Of a DNA stretch of 64,000 bases, positions 8,989 to 17,512 are shown piece by piece. The notes beneath the pieces were generated by a model, which saw only the letters and a list, made by a program, of their open reading frames with translations, ran no database searches and was not told the DNA's origin. Position 1 is the first letter of the stretch, and every line of letters begins with the position of its first letter. Made by a program: the position numbers and the translations under genes. This stretch comes from Gammaproteobacteria bacterium (GTDB taxonomy: Bacteria > Pseudomonadota > Gammaproteobacteria > HyVt-429), in NCBI GenBank assembly GCA_013152415.1, contig JAADGI010000009.1, positions 47,101 through 111,100 on the forward strand. The letters run 5' to 3'.

Positions 8989-10617
8989 ATGGCAAAAAAA
9001 GCAAAACCCAAACAGGACGAGCCCATAGAAAAACAGCTTTGGAAAGCGGCGGATAAGCTCAGAAAGAATATTGATGCCGCAGAATACAAACACATCGTGC
9101 TGGGCCTGATATTCCTGAAATATATTTCGGACGCCTTTGAGGAGTTATATGAAAAACTGAAAAATGGCGAAGGTGAGTATGACGGCGCCGACCCGGAAGA
9201 TAAGGACGAATACAAGGCCGAGAATGTGTTTTTTGTACCACCCTCTGCGCGTTGGGGTTTTCTAAAAACGCACGCCAAACAACCCACCATCGGCAAGACA
9301 GTGGATGAGGCCATGGATGCCATTGAAAGAGAAAATGCCTCTTTACAAGACGTGCTACCCAAAGTATTTGCCCGGGGCAATCTCGACCCCACCAGCCTGG
9401 GCAGTCTCATCGACCTGATTAGCAACATTGCCCTCGGTGACGCCAAGGCCCGCAGCGCCGATCTGCTGGGCCATGTGTTTGAATATTTCCTCGGTGAATT
9501 TGCCCTGGCCGAAGGCAAGAAAGGTGGCCAATTCTACACCCCGCGCAGTGTGGTCGAATTGCTGGTGGACATGCTGGAACCCTACAAAGGCCGGGTGCTC
9601 GACCCCTGCTGCGGTTCCGGCGGCATGTTCGTGCAATCGGAAAAATTTGTCGAAGACCACCAGGGCAAGGCCAACGACATTTCTATTTTTGGTCAGGAAA
9701 GCAATCAAACCACTTGGCGGCTGGCAAAAATGAACCTCGCCATCCGCCATATCGACAGCTCACAGGTCAAATGGAACAACGAAGGCTCCTTTCTAAACGA
9801 CGCCCACAAAGACCTCAAGGCCGATTACGTCATCGCCAACCCGCCATTTAACGACAGTGACTGGAGCGGCGATTTACTCAGAAACGATGGCCGCTGGAAA
9901 CACGGCACCCCGCCCACCGGCAACGCCAACTACGCCTGGATACAGCACTTCCTCTACCACCTCAACCCCAACGGCCAGGCCGGTTTTGTACTCGCCAAAG
10001 GCGCGCTGACCTCCAAAACCTCCGGCGAAGGCGACATTCGCAAAGCCCTTGTCGAAGCCCGGTTGGTAGACTGCATCGTCAACCTGCCCGCAAAACTGTT
10101 TTTGAATACACAAATCCCCGCCTGTCTATGGTTCTTAAGCCGCAACAAAGCCAACGGCAAGTTCTGCAACCGCACGGACGAAATCCTCTTTATTGATGCC
10201 CGCAACCTCGGCCATCTCATCAACCGCCGCACCAAAGAATTTTCCGCCGAAGACATCGCCACCATTGCCGACACCTACCACAACTGGCGTAACAAAAATG
10301 AACCCTCTCCCTCCGGGAGAGGGCAGGGTGAGGGTGACAATAAAGAAACTCCCTCTCCCCTTGCGGGAGAGGATGGGGGTGAGGGGTATAAAGACATCCC
10401 CGGATTTTGTAATTCCACCTCCATCGAAAAAGTCAAAGAACTGGACTACGTACTGACACCGGGCCGCTACGTCGGCTTGGCAGAAGAAGACGACGACTTT
10501 GATTTTAAGGAGCGGTTTACCCAACTCAAAGCGGAGCTTGAGAAACAGTTAAAAGAGGAAGCGCGATTGAATGCACTGATTGCGAAGAATCTGGCGAAGG
10601 TGAAAGTCGATGGGTGA
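8989..10617 (+). CDS. hsdM: Type I restriction-modification DNA methyltransferase HsdM
   Basis: A 542-residue N6-adenine methyltransferase subunit. An N-terminal HsdM helical domain ([20 protein letters not shown]) is followed by SAM-binding motif I (D205-PCCGSGGM) and catalytic motif IV N284-PPF. HsdM forms M2S1 with HsdS and methylates the recognition site, and R2M2S1 with HsdR. Residues 439-466 ([11 protein letters not shown] ... [11 protein letters not shown]) are encoded by two tandem palindromic repeats, inserted in frame between [11 protein letters not shown] and GYKDIPGFC, regions normally almost adjacent. The gene overlaps hsdS by 8 bases. No stop or frameshift is seen, so the protein is probably made. 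Confidence 0.96.
   Translation: MAKKAKPKQDEPIEKQLWKAADKLRKNIDAAEYKHIVLGLIFLKYISDAFEELYEKLKNGEGEYDGADPEDKDEYKAENVFFVPPSARWGFLKTHAKQPTIGKTVDEAMDAIERENASLQDVLPKVFARGNLDPTSLGSLIDLISNIALGDAKARSADLLGHVFEYFLGEFALAEGKKGGQFYTPRSVVELLVDMLEPYKGRVLDPCCGSGGMFVQSEKFVEDHQGKANDISIFGQESNQTTWRLAKMNLAIRHIDSSQVKWNNEGSFLNDAHKDLKADYVIANPPFNDSDWSGDLLRNDGRWKHGTPPTGNANYAWIQHFLYHLNPNGQAGFVLAKGALTSKTSGEGDIRKALVEARLVDCIVNLPAKLFLNTQIPACLWFLSRNKANGKFCNRTDEILFIDARNLGHLINRRTKEFSAEDIATIADTYHNWRNKNEPSPSGRGQGEGDNKETPSPLAGEDGGEGYKDIPGFCNSTSIEKVKELDYVLTPGRYVGLAEEDDDFDFKERFTQLKAELEKQLKEEARLNALIAKNLAKVKVDG
10303..10386. repeat. Two tandem palindromic repeats inserted in frame in hsdM
   Basis: Copy 1 (10303-10334) has perfect arms CCCTCTCCC/GGGAGAGGG around a TCC loop, then the tail CAGGGTGAGGG. 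Copy 2 (10351-10386) has arms CTCTCCC/GGGAGAG around a CTTGC loop and the tail ATGGGGGTGAGGGG. Both have the same orientation, separated by 16 bases. Together they add 28 codons to hsdM without a stop or frame change. The same family occurs in hsdR and at 52918-53030. Confidence 0.85.
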
Positions 10618-11794
10618 ATGGAAAGAATATGTCCTTGAGGATGTGATCGAGAAGTTCATCGACTATAGAGGTAAAACTCCAAAGAAAACAACTATTGGTG
10701 TTCCATTAGTTACTGCGAAGATAGTTAAAGCAGGCAGAATTCTAGAGCCTAATGAATTTATCGCGGAAAGTGATTATGACTTATGGATGACTAGAGGATT
10801 ACCAGAAATTGATGACGTTGTCTTAACTACAGAGGCTCCTCTTGGGGAAGTTGCACTTATTAAAAATAAAAAGATAGCACTGGCACAACGAATAATTACA
10901 CTAAGGGGCAAGAAGACATATGCGCATAATCCTTTTTTGAAATATTACTTCCAAAGTGGAACGGGGCAATATGAGTTAGAATCAAGGGCATCAGGTACGA
11001 CAGTGTTCGGTATCAAAGCCGCAGTTTTAAGAAAAATGCCTATAATCCTCCCTTCACTCCCCGAACAAAAATCCATCGCCTCAGTCCTTTCCAGCCTCGA
11101 CGACAAAATAGACCTGCTCCACCGCCAAAACAAAACCCTCGAAGCCATGGCCGAAACGCTCTTCCGGCAGTGGTTCGTGGAAAAAGCGCAGGAGGATTGG
11201 GAGAAAAAAACATTGGCAGATTACGCTGTCCACATAAAAGTTAGTGTGAAACCAGCAAGTAATCCAATGAAAATATATACGCATTATAGCTTGCCAGCAT
11301 TTGATAATGGCATGAGGCCAGTTAACGAGATAGGTAGCGAGATATTAAGCAATAAATATAGCGTCAAGCCATGGACAATTTTGGTATCAAAGCTAAATCC
11401 CCGCTTTCCGCGTATATGGGCTATTGGAAATACCCCTGGTGAGAACGCTATTTGTTCAACCGAGTTTCAGGTATTCAAACCAACAAATATGAAGCTATAT
11501 GGTTATTTGTATTATTTGTTGAAATCGAATGATGCAAGAGAAGAGCTGGCTATGGCCGCATCTGGTACTAGTGGCAGCCATCAACGAGTAAGACCCGAAG
11601 ATATCCTGAATATAAAATCCAGTACGCCCTCAATAACGCTAGCTGAACAGTATTCTGAATTAATGATGCCTGGCATTAATAAACTAATGGCAAATCTTGA
11701 ACAGATTCATTCACTCGAAAAACTCCGCGACACACTGTTACCAAAACTCATGAGCGGCGAAGTTCGCATGGATTACACAGAGGATGCCGCATAA
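10610..11794 (+). CDS. hsdS: Type I restriction-modification specificity subunit HsdS
   Basis: A 394-residue HsdS with two target-recognition domains separated by the conserved helical spacer ([43 protein letters not shown], about residues 145-195) and a second helix at the C-terminus ([19 protein letters not shown]). Each recognition domain reads one half of a bipartite site. The two recognition domains are visibly AT-rich (10620-11030 and 11220-11700), while the spacer is as GC-rich as hsdM, a mosaic expected from recombinational swapping of specificity. It overlaps hsdM by 8 bases and its stop shares a base with the next start (TAATG). Confidence 0.95.
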   Translation: MGEWKEYVLEDVIEKFIDYRGKTPKKTTIGVPLVTAKIVKAGRILEPNEFIAESDYDLWMTRGLPEIDDVVLTTEAPLGEVALIKNKKIALAQRIITLRGKKTYAHNPFLKYYFQSGTGQYELESRASGTTVFGIKAAVLRKMPIILPSLPEQKSIASVLSSLDDKIDLLHRQNKTLEAMAETLFRQWFVEKAQEDWEKKTLADYAVHIKVSVKPASNPMKIYTHYSLPAFDNGMRPVNEIGSEILSNKYSVKPWTILVSKLNPRFPRIWAIGNTPGENAICSTEFQVFKPTNMKLYGYLYYLLKSNDAREELAMAASGTSGSHQRVRPEDILNIKSSTPSITLAEQYSELMMPGINKLMANLEQIHSLEKLRDTLLPKLMSGEVRMDYTEDAA

Positions 11795-12939
11795 TGCGCG
11801 TCTCTATACAACCGGAACTGCTGCACTGGGCGCTGGAGCGTGCCGGATTAAACGCTGAAGCACTGGAAAAGAAATTCCCGAAACTACCCGACTGGCTGGA
11901 CGGTGAGTTGGCGCCGACCTTGAGACAACTGGAAGCCTTCGCCAGCACAACACACACCGCCATCGGTTACCTCATGCTGCCGGAACCTCCTGTGGAAACC
12001 TTACCCATTCCGGATTTTCGCACCATGGCGCATACCTGGATGGATCACCCCAGTCCGGATCTGCTGGATATGATTTATCTATGCCAACAACGGCAGGACT
12101 GGTATCGGGATTATGCACGTCTTCACGGTGACGAACCTTTGGTATTCGTGGGTACGGCACAGTCTGGTGATGATGTGGTTGAGATGGCGGCTGATATCTC
12201 CCAGGTGATCGGTTTTGACTGGCAACGGCGGCAACAATGTTCCAGCTGGAGCGAGGCACTACGCCAGTTCATCAGACATGTTGATGATGCGGGTATTTTG
12301 GTCATGGTCAGCGGTATTGTTGCAAGTAACACACACCGCAAACTCGACCCGGAAGAATTTCGAGGCTTTACGCTGGTGGATGACCTTGCGCCACTGATCT
12401 TTATTAATGGCAGTGATACCAAGGCTGCGCAAATGTTCACCTTAGCCCATGAGCTGGCGCACATTTGGCTGGGTGCCAGCGGTGTTATTGATACGAAGGC
12501 AATGGACTTGCCAGACGAAGATACGGAGTATTGGTGTAATGCAGTGGCGGCAGAGCTATTGGCGCCCTTGCAAACGGTACGCCAGCACTATGCACCGGAC
12601 GCAGAACTGCACCATAACCTGCAACGCCTAGCGCGACTTTTCAAGGTCAGCACACTGGTGGTGTTGCGTCGGATTTTTGATCTTGGAGAGATCGACAAAC
12701 AAATTTTCTGGGACACTTACCATCAGGAGCTGGACCGGCTTCGCAACATGGAACGCAAAGGCAGTGGAGGCGGTGACTTTTACAATACGTTGGGTGCACG
12801 TACCGGACAGCGATTGATACGGGCACTGGTGGCCAGCACACTTGAGGGCCAGACTTTATTCCAGGATGCTTTTCATATGCTGGGCATTCGCAAGACCGCG
12901 ACCTTTTATAAAGAAGCAAAAAGACTGGGATTACACTGA
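11794..12939 (+). CDS. ImmA/IrrE-family metallo-endopeptidase (COG2856 type)
   Basis: A 381-residue protein with an N-terminal helical, XRE-like region (residues 1-65) and an ImmA/IrrE peptidase domain containing H219-ELAH-223 (FTLAHELAHIWLG) with a downstream glutamate-rich segment (EDTEYWCNAVAAELLAP). Family members cleave phage-type repressors or act as antitoxin partners. Its start overlaps the hsdS stop by one base and its stop overlaps the DUF4411 start by one base, so it is translationally coupled to both. The ImmA-plus-DUF4411 pairing is a recognised toxin-antitoxin-like arrangement; which member is toxic here is inferred. Confidence 0.9.
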   Translation: MRVSIQPELLHWALERAGLNAEALEKKFPKLPDWLDGELAPTLRQLEAFASTTHTAIGYLMLPEPPVETLPIPDFRTMAHTWMDHPSPDLLDMIYLCQQRQDWYRDYARLHGDEPLVFVGTAQSGDDVVEMAADISQVIGFDWQRRQQCSSWSEALRQFIRHVDDAGILVMVSGIVASNTHRKLDPEEFRGFTLVDDLAPLIFINGSDTKAAQMFTLAHELAHIWLGASGVIDTKAMDLPDEDTEYWCNAVAAELLAPLQTVRQHYAPDAELHHNLQRLARLFKVSTLVVLRRIFDLGEIDKQIFWDTYHQELDRLRNMERKGSGGGDFYNTLGARTGQRLIRALVASTLEGQTLFQDAFHMLGIRKTATFYKEAKRLGLH

Positions 12940-13433
12940 TGGCCTATCTACTGGATGCCAACGTTTTTATTCAGGCCAAGAACCTGCATTATGGATTGGA
13001 CTTCTGTCCGGCATTCTGGGACTGGTTGATCGAGAACAACGAAACAGGCAAGGTTTTTAGCATTGAAAAAGTAGGCGATGAGATCAATGTGGGGAGCGAT
13101 GAATTATCTGCATGGGCAAACGACCGTAGCGATAAGTTTTTTATGAAGCCGGATGAACAGGTCTTGCAGGGTCTCACCAATGTGAGCGGTTGGGCGACAA
13201 ACAATAGTTATGAAGCTACAGCGATCACCACCTTTTTTCAGGTAGCCGATTATTATTTGGTGGCACATGCTCTGGCTTATAAGCATACTCTGGTTACGCA
13301 CGAACTACCTTCCACTTCCACGAAGCGCATTAAAATTCCGAATGCCTGCATTGGTCTGGGCATCAAGTGCATGACACCATACGAAATGTTACGTCATGAG
13401 CAAGCCCGCTTTGTTTTGGGGCCAACATCATGA
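12939..13433 (+). CDS. DUF4411 PIN-like protein (putative toxin)
   Basis: A 164-residue DUF4411 protein. The start MAYLLDANVFIQAKN carries the PIN-type first aspartate (LLDANVFI), with a conserved FWDWL segment following, and ADYYLVAHALAY ... LVTHE near residue 105-125 resembles the later acidic and basic positions of PIN RNases. It is predicted to act as a nuclease toxin controlled by the co-translated ImmA-like protein. The one-base stop-start overlap with the preceding gene supports a two-gene module embedded in the hsd operon. Confidence 0.85.
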   Translation: MAYLLDANVFIQAKNLHYGLDFCPAFWDWLIENNETGKVFSIEKVGDEINVGSDELSAWANDRSDKFFMKPDEQVLQGLTNVSGWATNNSYEATAITTFFQVADYYLVAHALAYKHTLVTHELPSTSTKRIKIPNACIGLGIKCMTPYEMLRHEQARFVLGPTS

Positions 13434-13480
13434 TTGCTGAAAGTTTGCTGCACTTAGTAAGCCTTGATGTGAGTTCCGAT

Positions 13481-13543
13481 ATGGTAATCCTGGGACGAAG
13501 ACTGCAAAACAAACTCATGAGCAGTGAAGTGGGTGTGGAATAG
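13481..13543 (+). pseudogene. Relic of an hsdS 3' end
   Basis: The frame ending at TAG 13541-13543 reads RRLQNKLMSSEVGVE, clearly like the end of HsdS in this locus ([14 protein letters not shown]). At DNA level AAACTCATGAGCAGTGAAGT (13511-13530) matches 11744-11763 at 18 of 20 bases. It lies between the DUF4411 gene and the AbiJ-like gene, so it probably marks an earlier hsdS terminus, with the ImmA-DUF4411 cassette inserted or exchanged in between. Confidence 0.55.
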
Positions 13544-13544
13544 T

Positions 13545-14309
13545 ATGTCTCAACTAAAAACACATGAGAAAGTCATTTTTGAGCGGTTATTTGATCGCGA
13601 CGGATACGTCCTTGATTTTAGTGACCGCACATTCGCGGAGTTTTTTAGAGAGCATAGGATAAATATTGATAACGATAAATACAGGTTTAATGGCAATTCT
13701 AAAATGAAACGTCTTCGTGCATTTTGGGAAATTGAACCAGATCCATTAGTAGGCAGGGTACTTGAGTCATTATTACAATATGCCTGCGCTATTGAACGGG
13801 TGAATAAAGAAGATCAAGAAAAGGCACTTGATACTATTTACCGGCTACAGGGGAAAAAATCTGCATCTGTGCAAGAGTCAAAAACAGAAGAGAATTTCCT
13901 CAACCAGGACTTTGCGAAAATTGATTGGGATAAGCTCAATTTAGACGTACAGTTACAGCCAGTTATCTTGCAACGTGTCGATGAAATTCGTAAATCACTT
14001 AATTCTGGCATTGCTTTGGCAACTATATTTTTATGCGGCAGCACTCTTGAAGGTTTATTGCAAGATGTCGCCGCAAAAAACCCCCGGCTATTTAATCAAG
14101 CGAATGCATCACCGAAAGATAAGCTCGGTAATGTTAGGCAATTGCAGGATTGGAAGCTTGATGCTCTTATCAATGTGGCTCATGAAGTTGGTATATTATC
14201 GTTAGATGTGAAAAAACATAGTCACTCGTTAAGGGATTTCAGAAATTATATTCACCCACGTCAGCAAGCAGTTCATCAGTTTCAACCAGATATCATACTG
14301 CAAAAATAA
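13545..14309 (+). CDS. AbiJ/HEPN-like hypothetical protein
   Basis: A 254-residue protein of two parts. The N-terminal 80 residues (KVIFERLFDRDGYVLDFSDRTFAEFF ... KMKRLRAFWE) resemble the N-terminal domains found on AbiJ-type abortive-infection proteins. The C-terminal part is helical and ends with RDFRNYIHPRQ, which could be the R-x6-H motif of a HEPN ribonuclease. The gene is AT-rich relative to hsdM. I chose the ATG at 13545, since the longer ORF start lies within the hsdS relic. Its place in a restriction locus suggests phage defence, but the assignment comes from pattern memory only. Confidence 0.55.
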   Translation: MSQLKTHEKVIFERLFDRDGYVLDFSDRTFAEFFREHRINIDNDKYRFNGNSKMKRLRAFWEIEPDPLVGRVLESLLQYACAIERVNKEDQEKALDTIYRLQGKKSASVQESKTEENFLNQDFAKIDWDKLNLDVQLQPVILQRVDEIRKSLNSGIALATIFLCGSTLEGLLQDVAAKNPRLFNQANASPKDKLGNVRQLQDWKLDALINVAHEVGILSLDVKKHSHSLRDFRNYIHPRQQAVHQFQPDIILQK

Positions 14310-14473
14310 GCTGGCAAGTACTTCAGGCGGCTATTGCAGGTTTATGTGGGCAGAGAAAATGAGTTTTGGGCAAACCAGAAAGGCTGAAACCGCCCCGGAT
14401 AACCCGGCGCGACTTCGAATGCTCCTTCTACACATGGCAGATGAGACTGGGTGAATTTCAAAAAGGGCGCCAC

Positions 14474-14583
14474 TTGATCATCCACTGCACCCAAAAACTG
14501 GCCAAGAAGTTGCCCGATGTCAGCAAGGAAGCGCACGCTGAGACCAGCCTGCTGGGAAGCTGGCATGCCAATCTCTATACCAT
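14474..14583 (+). pseudogene. Truncated duplicate of the DUF6933 gene 5' end
   Basis: This stretch encodes LIIHCTQKLAKKLPDVSKE ... LLGSWHANLYTI, closely matching residues 1-36 of the intact gene at 15999. The start codon position is TTG instead of ATG. Similarity stops where the intact gene continues DRRNCVLFC. The fragment and the intact gene start flank the AAA-ATPase gene as a direct repeat. The rest of the 14310-14678 interval shows no gene, only a short tandem repeat (14608-14649). Confidence 0.8.
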
Positions 14584-14607
14584 TATTGGGCCGCCCACTA
14601 TTAATCA

Positions 14608-14649
14608 GCAATTGGACGCTATATAATTCCGCAATTGGACGCTGTATAA
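14608..14649. repeat. Two-copy 19-base direct repeat upstream of the AAA-ATPase gene
   Basis: GCAATTGGACGCTATATAA (14608-14626) and GCAATTGGACGCTGTATAA (14631-14649) differ at one base and are spaced 23 bases apart, 30 bases before the ATPase start. They may be a duplicated junction of the inserted ATPase module or a protein-binding repeat; each contains TTGGAC and a TATA-like hexamer. Confidence 0.6.
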
Positions 14650-14678
14650 ATCAGTGATTGGTCGACTCCGGGAGCCTT

Positions 14679-15908
14679 ATGCGTTTGTACCCACGTTATA
14701 TCGAGCCGGTATTGAAAGCTGCTTTGGCAGATACGCCCGTAGTGTGTTTGTTGGGACCCAGGCAAGCAGGTAAAACTACGTTAGCACAGCAGCTGAAACC
14801 GAAACGGGCCTATATCAGCTTTGACGATCAAAGCCTGGTGGTGGCTGCGAAAAACGACCCTGTTGGTTTTGTGCAGGGTTTGCCTGACCCGGTAATTCTG
14901 GATGAGGTACAGCGAGTACCGGAGCTGATGCCTGCTATCAAGTCTGACGTAGATAGTCAGCGCAGTCCCGGGCGGTTTTTGCTGACAGGCTCGGCCAATT
15001 TATTGTTGTTGCCCAGGGTTCAGGAATCATTGGCGGGGCGCATGGAGGTAGTACAGCTAAACCCACTGTCAGAGATGGAAAAACAACGCAGTAAAAATAG
15101 TCTGCTTCGGGCGTTATTGGTGGGTGATATTACAACCAGAATTTCCGCCAGGCAGAATAGTGTGCAGGGGGTTCCAGAAGCTATTTGTGCTGGCGGCTAC
15201 CCCGAGCCGAATACACGTACTTCACCCAGGGCTCGCCAGTGGTACAAGCAATATCTCAATGCCATTATTCAACGGGATGTAAAGGATATTGCGGCGATTC
15301 GGGATGAGAATGAATTGTCACGTTTAATAGAATTACTGGCATATCGAACCGCGAGTCTATTAAATATTAGTAGCTTGGCAAATGATTTAGGGGTGGATCG
15401 GGCAACGGCTGAGAAGTATCTGACAATTCTGGAGCGCCTGTACTTGATTCGACGTTTGCCGGCATGGCATCGAAATAATGCGAAACGCCTGATTAAAACA
15501 CCCAAGGTTCATGTCATTGATTCCGGTTTAGCAGCTATGTTGAATCGATTAACGATTAAAGACTGGAAAATGCAAAGCACAGAATTTGGTGCTTTGCTGG
15601 AAAGTTTTGTGGTGCAGCAGCTGATATGCCAGGCGGGATGGGTGGATAGCGACCTGGCATTTTCCCATTACCGCGATAAGGATAAGGTGGAAGTCGATCT
15701 GGTTATTGAGCAGGGACGCAAGATTTGGGCCGTGGAGGTAAAACGTGCAGCTAGCTTACAAGATAAAGATGGTGCCGGTTTGGCAAGAATTGCTGCGCGG
15801 GCAGGTAAAAATTTCCAGGGGGGAATATTGCTCTATTCGGGCGCAAATTGTTTATCGCTAAAAGTGGACAAATGTTTTGCAGTCCCGATGAATAGACTTT
15901 GGGCATGA
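14679..15908 (+). CDS. AAA-ATPase with DUF4143 nuclease-like domain
   Basis: A 409-residue AAA_14/DUF4143 protein. Walker A LLGPRQAGKTTL lies at about 24-35, Walker B PVILDEVQRVPEL near 79, a sensor LTGSANLLLL near 107, then a winged-helix region and a C-terminal DUF4143 domain with a PD-(D/E)xK-like pattern (KVEVDLVIEQGRKIWAVEVKRA). The family is widespread, often as solitary mobile genes in genomic islands; its biological role is not established. The ATG at 14679 follows GGGAG at good spacing. It is flanked by a direct repeat of the DUF6933 gene start, which suggests that it arrived as a unit. Confidence 0.88.
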   Translation: MRLYPRYIEPVLKAALADTPVVCLLGPRQAGKTTLAQQLKPKRAYISFDDQSLVVAAKNDPVGFVQGLPDPVILDEVQRVPELMPAIKSDVDSQRSPGRFLLTGSANLLLLPRVQESLAGRMEVVQLNPLSEMEKQRSKNSLLRALLVGDITTRISARQNSVQGVPEAICAGGYPEPNTRTSPRARQWYKQYLNAIIQRDVKDIAAIRDENELSRLIELLAYRTASLLNISSLANDLGVDRATAEKYLTILERLYLIRRLPAWHRNNAKRLIKTPKVHVIDSGLAAMLNRLTIKDWKMQSTEFGALLESFVVQQLICQAGWVDSDLAFSHYRDKDKVEVDLVIEQGRKIWAVEVKRAASLQDKDGAGLARIAARAGKNFQGGILLYSGANCLSLKVDKCFAVPMNRLWA

Positions 15909-15998
15909 TAACCGAATGTGCGATTGCTTTTGGCGGGCTGTAACCGGGGATGTACCACGATAAATACCATAGCTCCACGAGGTAAATAAACAACCTGA

Positions 15999-16508
15999 AT
16001 GATCATCCACTGCACCCAAAAACTGGCCAAGAAGTTACCCGATGTGAGCACAACCGCGCACACCGAGACCAGTCCACTGGGTAGCTGGCATGCCAATCTT
16101 TACACCATTGACCGCCGTAACTGTGTGCTGTTTTGCCACGACACCACCCGCTACACGATTTTTATCCCTGGCTTGCGCAAGGCGCAATTTGTCGAACTGG
16201 GGCGTTGGTTGAAAGAGGCCTTTACGGCGTCCCTTGCGTACATGGGCATGGAGGATAGTCAGGTTAGCCGTGCGGAACTGGCGCTCGGTGCGGTGCAGTA
16301 TGACACCAAAACAAACCGTTCTGTACTGGGCAGTTTGAACCAGATGAAGTTTATGTTGGATGCCAGGGTGGCCAAAGTTGAGGATGTGATGTTGCTAAAC
16401 CCCTTGTCGGTCACCCGCTGGTTGTGCCACTACCCGGTGAACATCAAGGGCAAAAGTGGTTTCTGGATGGCGGACGATGCAATGATGGAACGCGTGGAGG
16501 TATTGTGA
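15999..16508 (+). CDS. DUF6933-like protein
   Basis: A 169-residue protein starting MIIHCTQKLAKKLPDVSTTA, with SPLGSWHANLYTIDRRNCVLFCHDTTRYTIF, a pattern I associate with DUF6933, a family of unknown function often found beside plasmid or defence genes. No catalytic motif is obvious. Its stop TGA (16506-16508) shares its last base with the ATG of the RhuM/Fic gene, so the two are coupled. A truncated copy of its first 110 bases lies upstream of the AAA-ATPase gene. Confidence 0.75.
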   Translation: MIIHCTQKLAKKLPDVSTTAHTETSPLGSWHANLYTIDRRNCVLFCHDTTRYTIFIPGLRKAQFVELGRWLKEAFTASLAYMGMEDSQVSRAELALGAVQYDTKTNRSVLGSLNQMKFMLDARVAKVEDVMLLNPLSVTRWLCHYPVNIKGKSGFWMADDAMMERVEVL

Positions 16509-17512
16509 TGGATCATGAAAATGAACAAATTATTATCTATCAGACGGATAGCGGGGAAACTCGGATCAAAGTACGGCTGAAGCAGGATACTTTATGGCTG
16601 AGCTTGCAACAAATAGCCGATCTTTTTGGTCGTGATAAGTCAGTAATTTCTCGGCATTTTAAGAAAATCTTCGACTCAGAGGAATTGTCTAGAAACTCAG
16701 TTGTTGCAAAAAATGCAACAACTGCCGCAGACGGTAAAACCTATCAAGTTGAGTATTTTAACCTGGATGCCATCATTTCCGTGGGTTACCGAGTCAACTC
16801 CAAGAAGGGTACACAATTCCGCATTTGGGCAACTCAACGTCTCAAGGAACATCTGGTTCAGGGCTACACCCTTAATCAGGCTCGATTTGAGCAAAACGCG
16901 GATGAACTGGAGCAGGCGCTGACCCTAATCCGTAAGGCGGCGCAGTCCCCGGCTGTCACTGCCGAGGCGGGCAGTGGATTAGTGGAGATCGTCAGCCGCT
17001 ATACCCAGACTTTTTTATGGTTACAGCGCTATGACGAGGGTTTACTCAATGAACCTTCTGGACAGGTGGGTGGTAAATTACCTAGCCCTGATGACGCAAT
17101 GCATGCGTTGCAGGAACTCAAGCGGTCGCTCATTGCGCGAGGAGAGGCGACAGCCTTGTTTGCCCAATTACGTGAAGATGGTCTGGCTTCAATTTTCGGC
17201 AACCTTAACCAGAGCGTTTTTGGCCAAGCGGCATACCCAACAGTTGAGAGCAAGGCTGCTCATCTGCTCTACTTCGTGGTCAAGAATCACCCCTTCTCCG
17301 ACGGCAACAAGCGCAGTGGTGCTTTTTTGTTTGTGGATTTTCTGCATCGCAATAACCGGCTAATGAATCCCCGGGGTGAACCGATCATCAACGATACCGG
17401 TCTCGCGGCGTTGACCTTGCTGGTGGCAGAGTCTGACCCGAAGCAAAAAGAGACGCTGATCCGCTTGATTATGAACATGTTGGCACAGGAACAAGCGAGC
17501 AACGATGGATAA
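16508..17512 (+). CDS. RhuM-Fic/Doc domain protein
   Basis: A 334-residue fusion. The N-terminal part is the RhuM-like DNA-binding domain ([24 protein letters not shown], then [19 protein letters not shown] and [13 protein letters not shown]). The C-terminal part is a Fic/Doc domain with H261[10 protein letters not shown], the catalytic HPFxDGNxR loop that transfers AMP or phosphate to a target. Such proteins commonly accompany type I restriction loci and may act as toxins or regulators. The ATG at 16508 overlaps the preceding stop, and the stop overlaps the hsdR start by 8 bases, indicating translational coupling of DUF6933, Fic and HsdR. Confidence 0.92.
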   Translation: MDHENEQIIIYQTDSGETRIKVRLKQDTLWLSLQQIADLFGRDKSVISRHFKKIFDSEELSRNSVVAKNATTAADGKTYQVEYFNLDAIISVGYRVNSKKGTQFRIWATQRLKEHLVQGYTLNQARFEQNADELEQALTLIRKAAQSPAVTAEAGSGLVEIVSRYTQTFLWLQRYDEGLLNEPSGQVGGKLPSPDDAMHALQELKRSLIARGEATALFAQLREDGLASIFGNLNQSVFGQAAYPTVESKAAHLLYFVVKNHPFSDGNKRSGAFLFVDFLHRNNRLMNPRGEPIINDTGLAALTLLVAESDPKQKETLIRLIMNMLAQEQASNDG

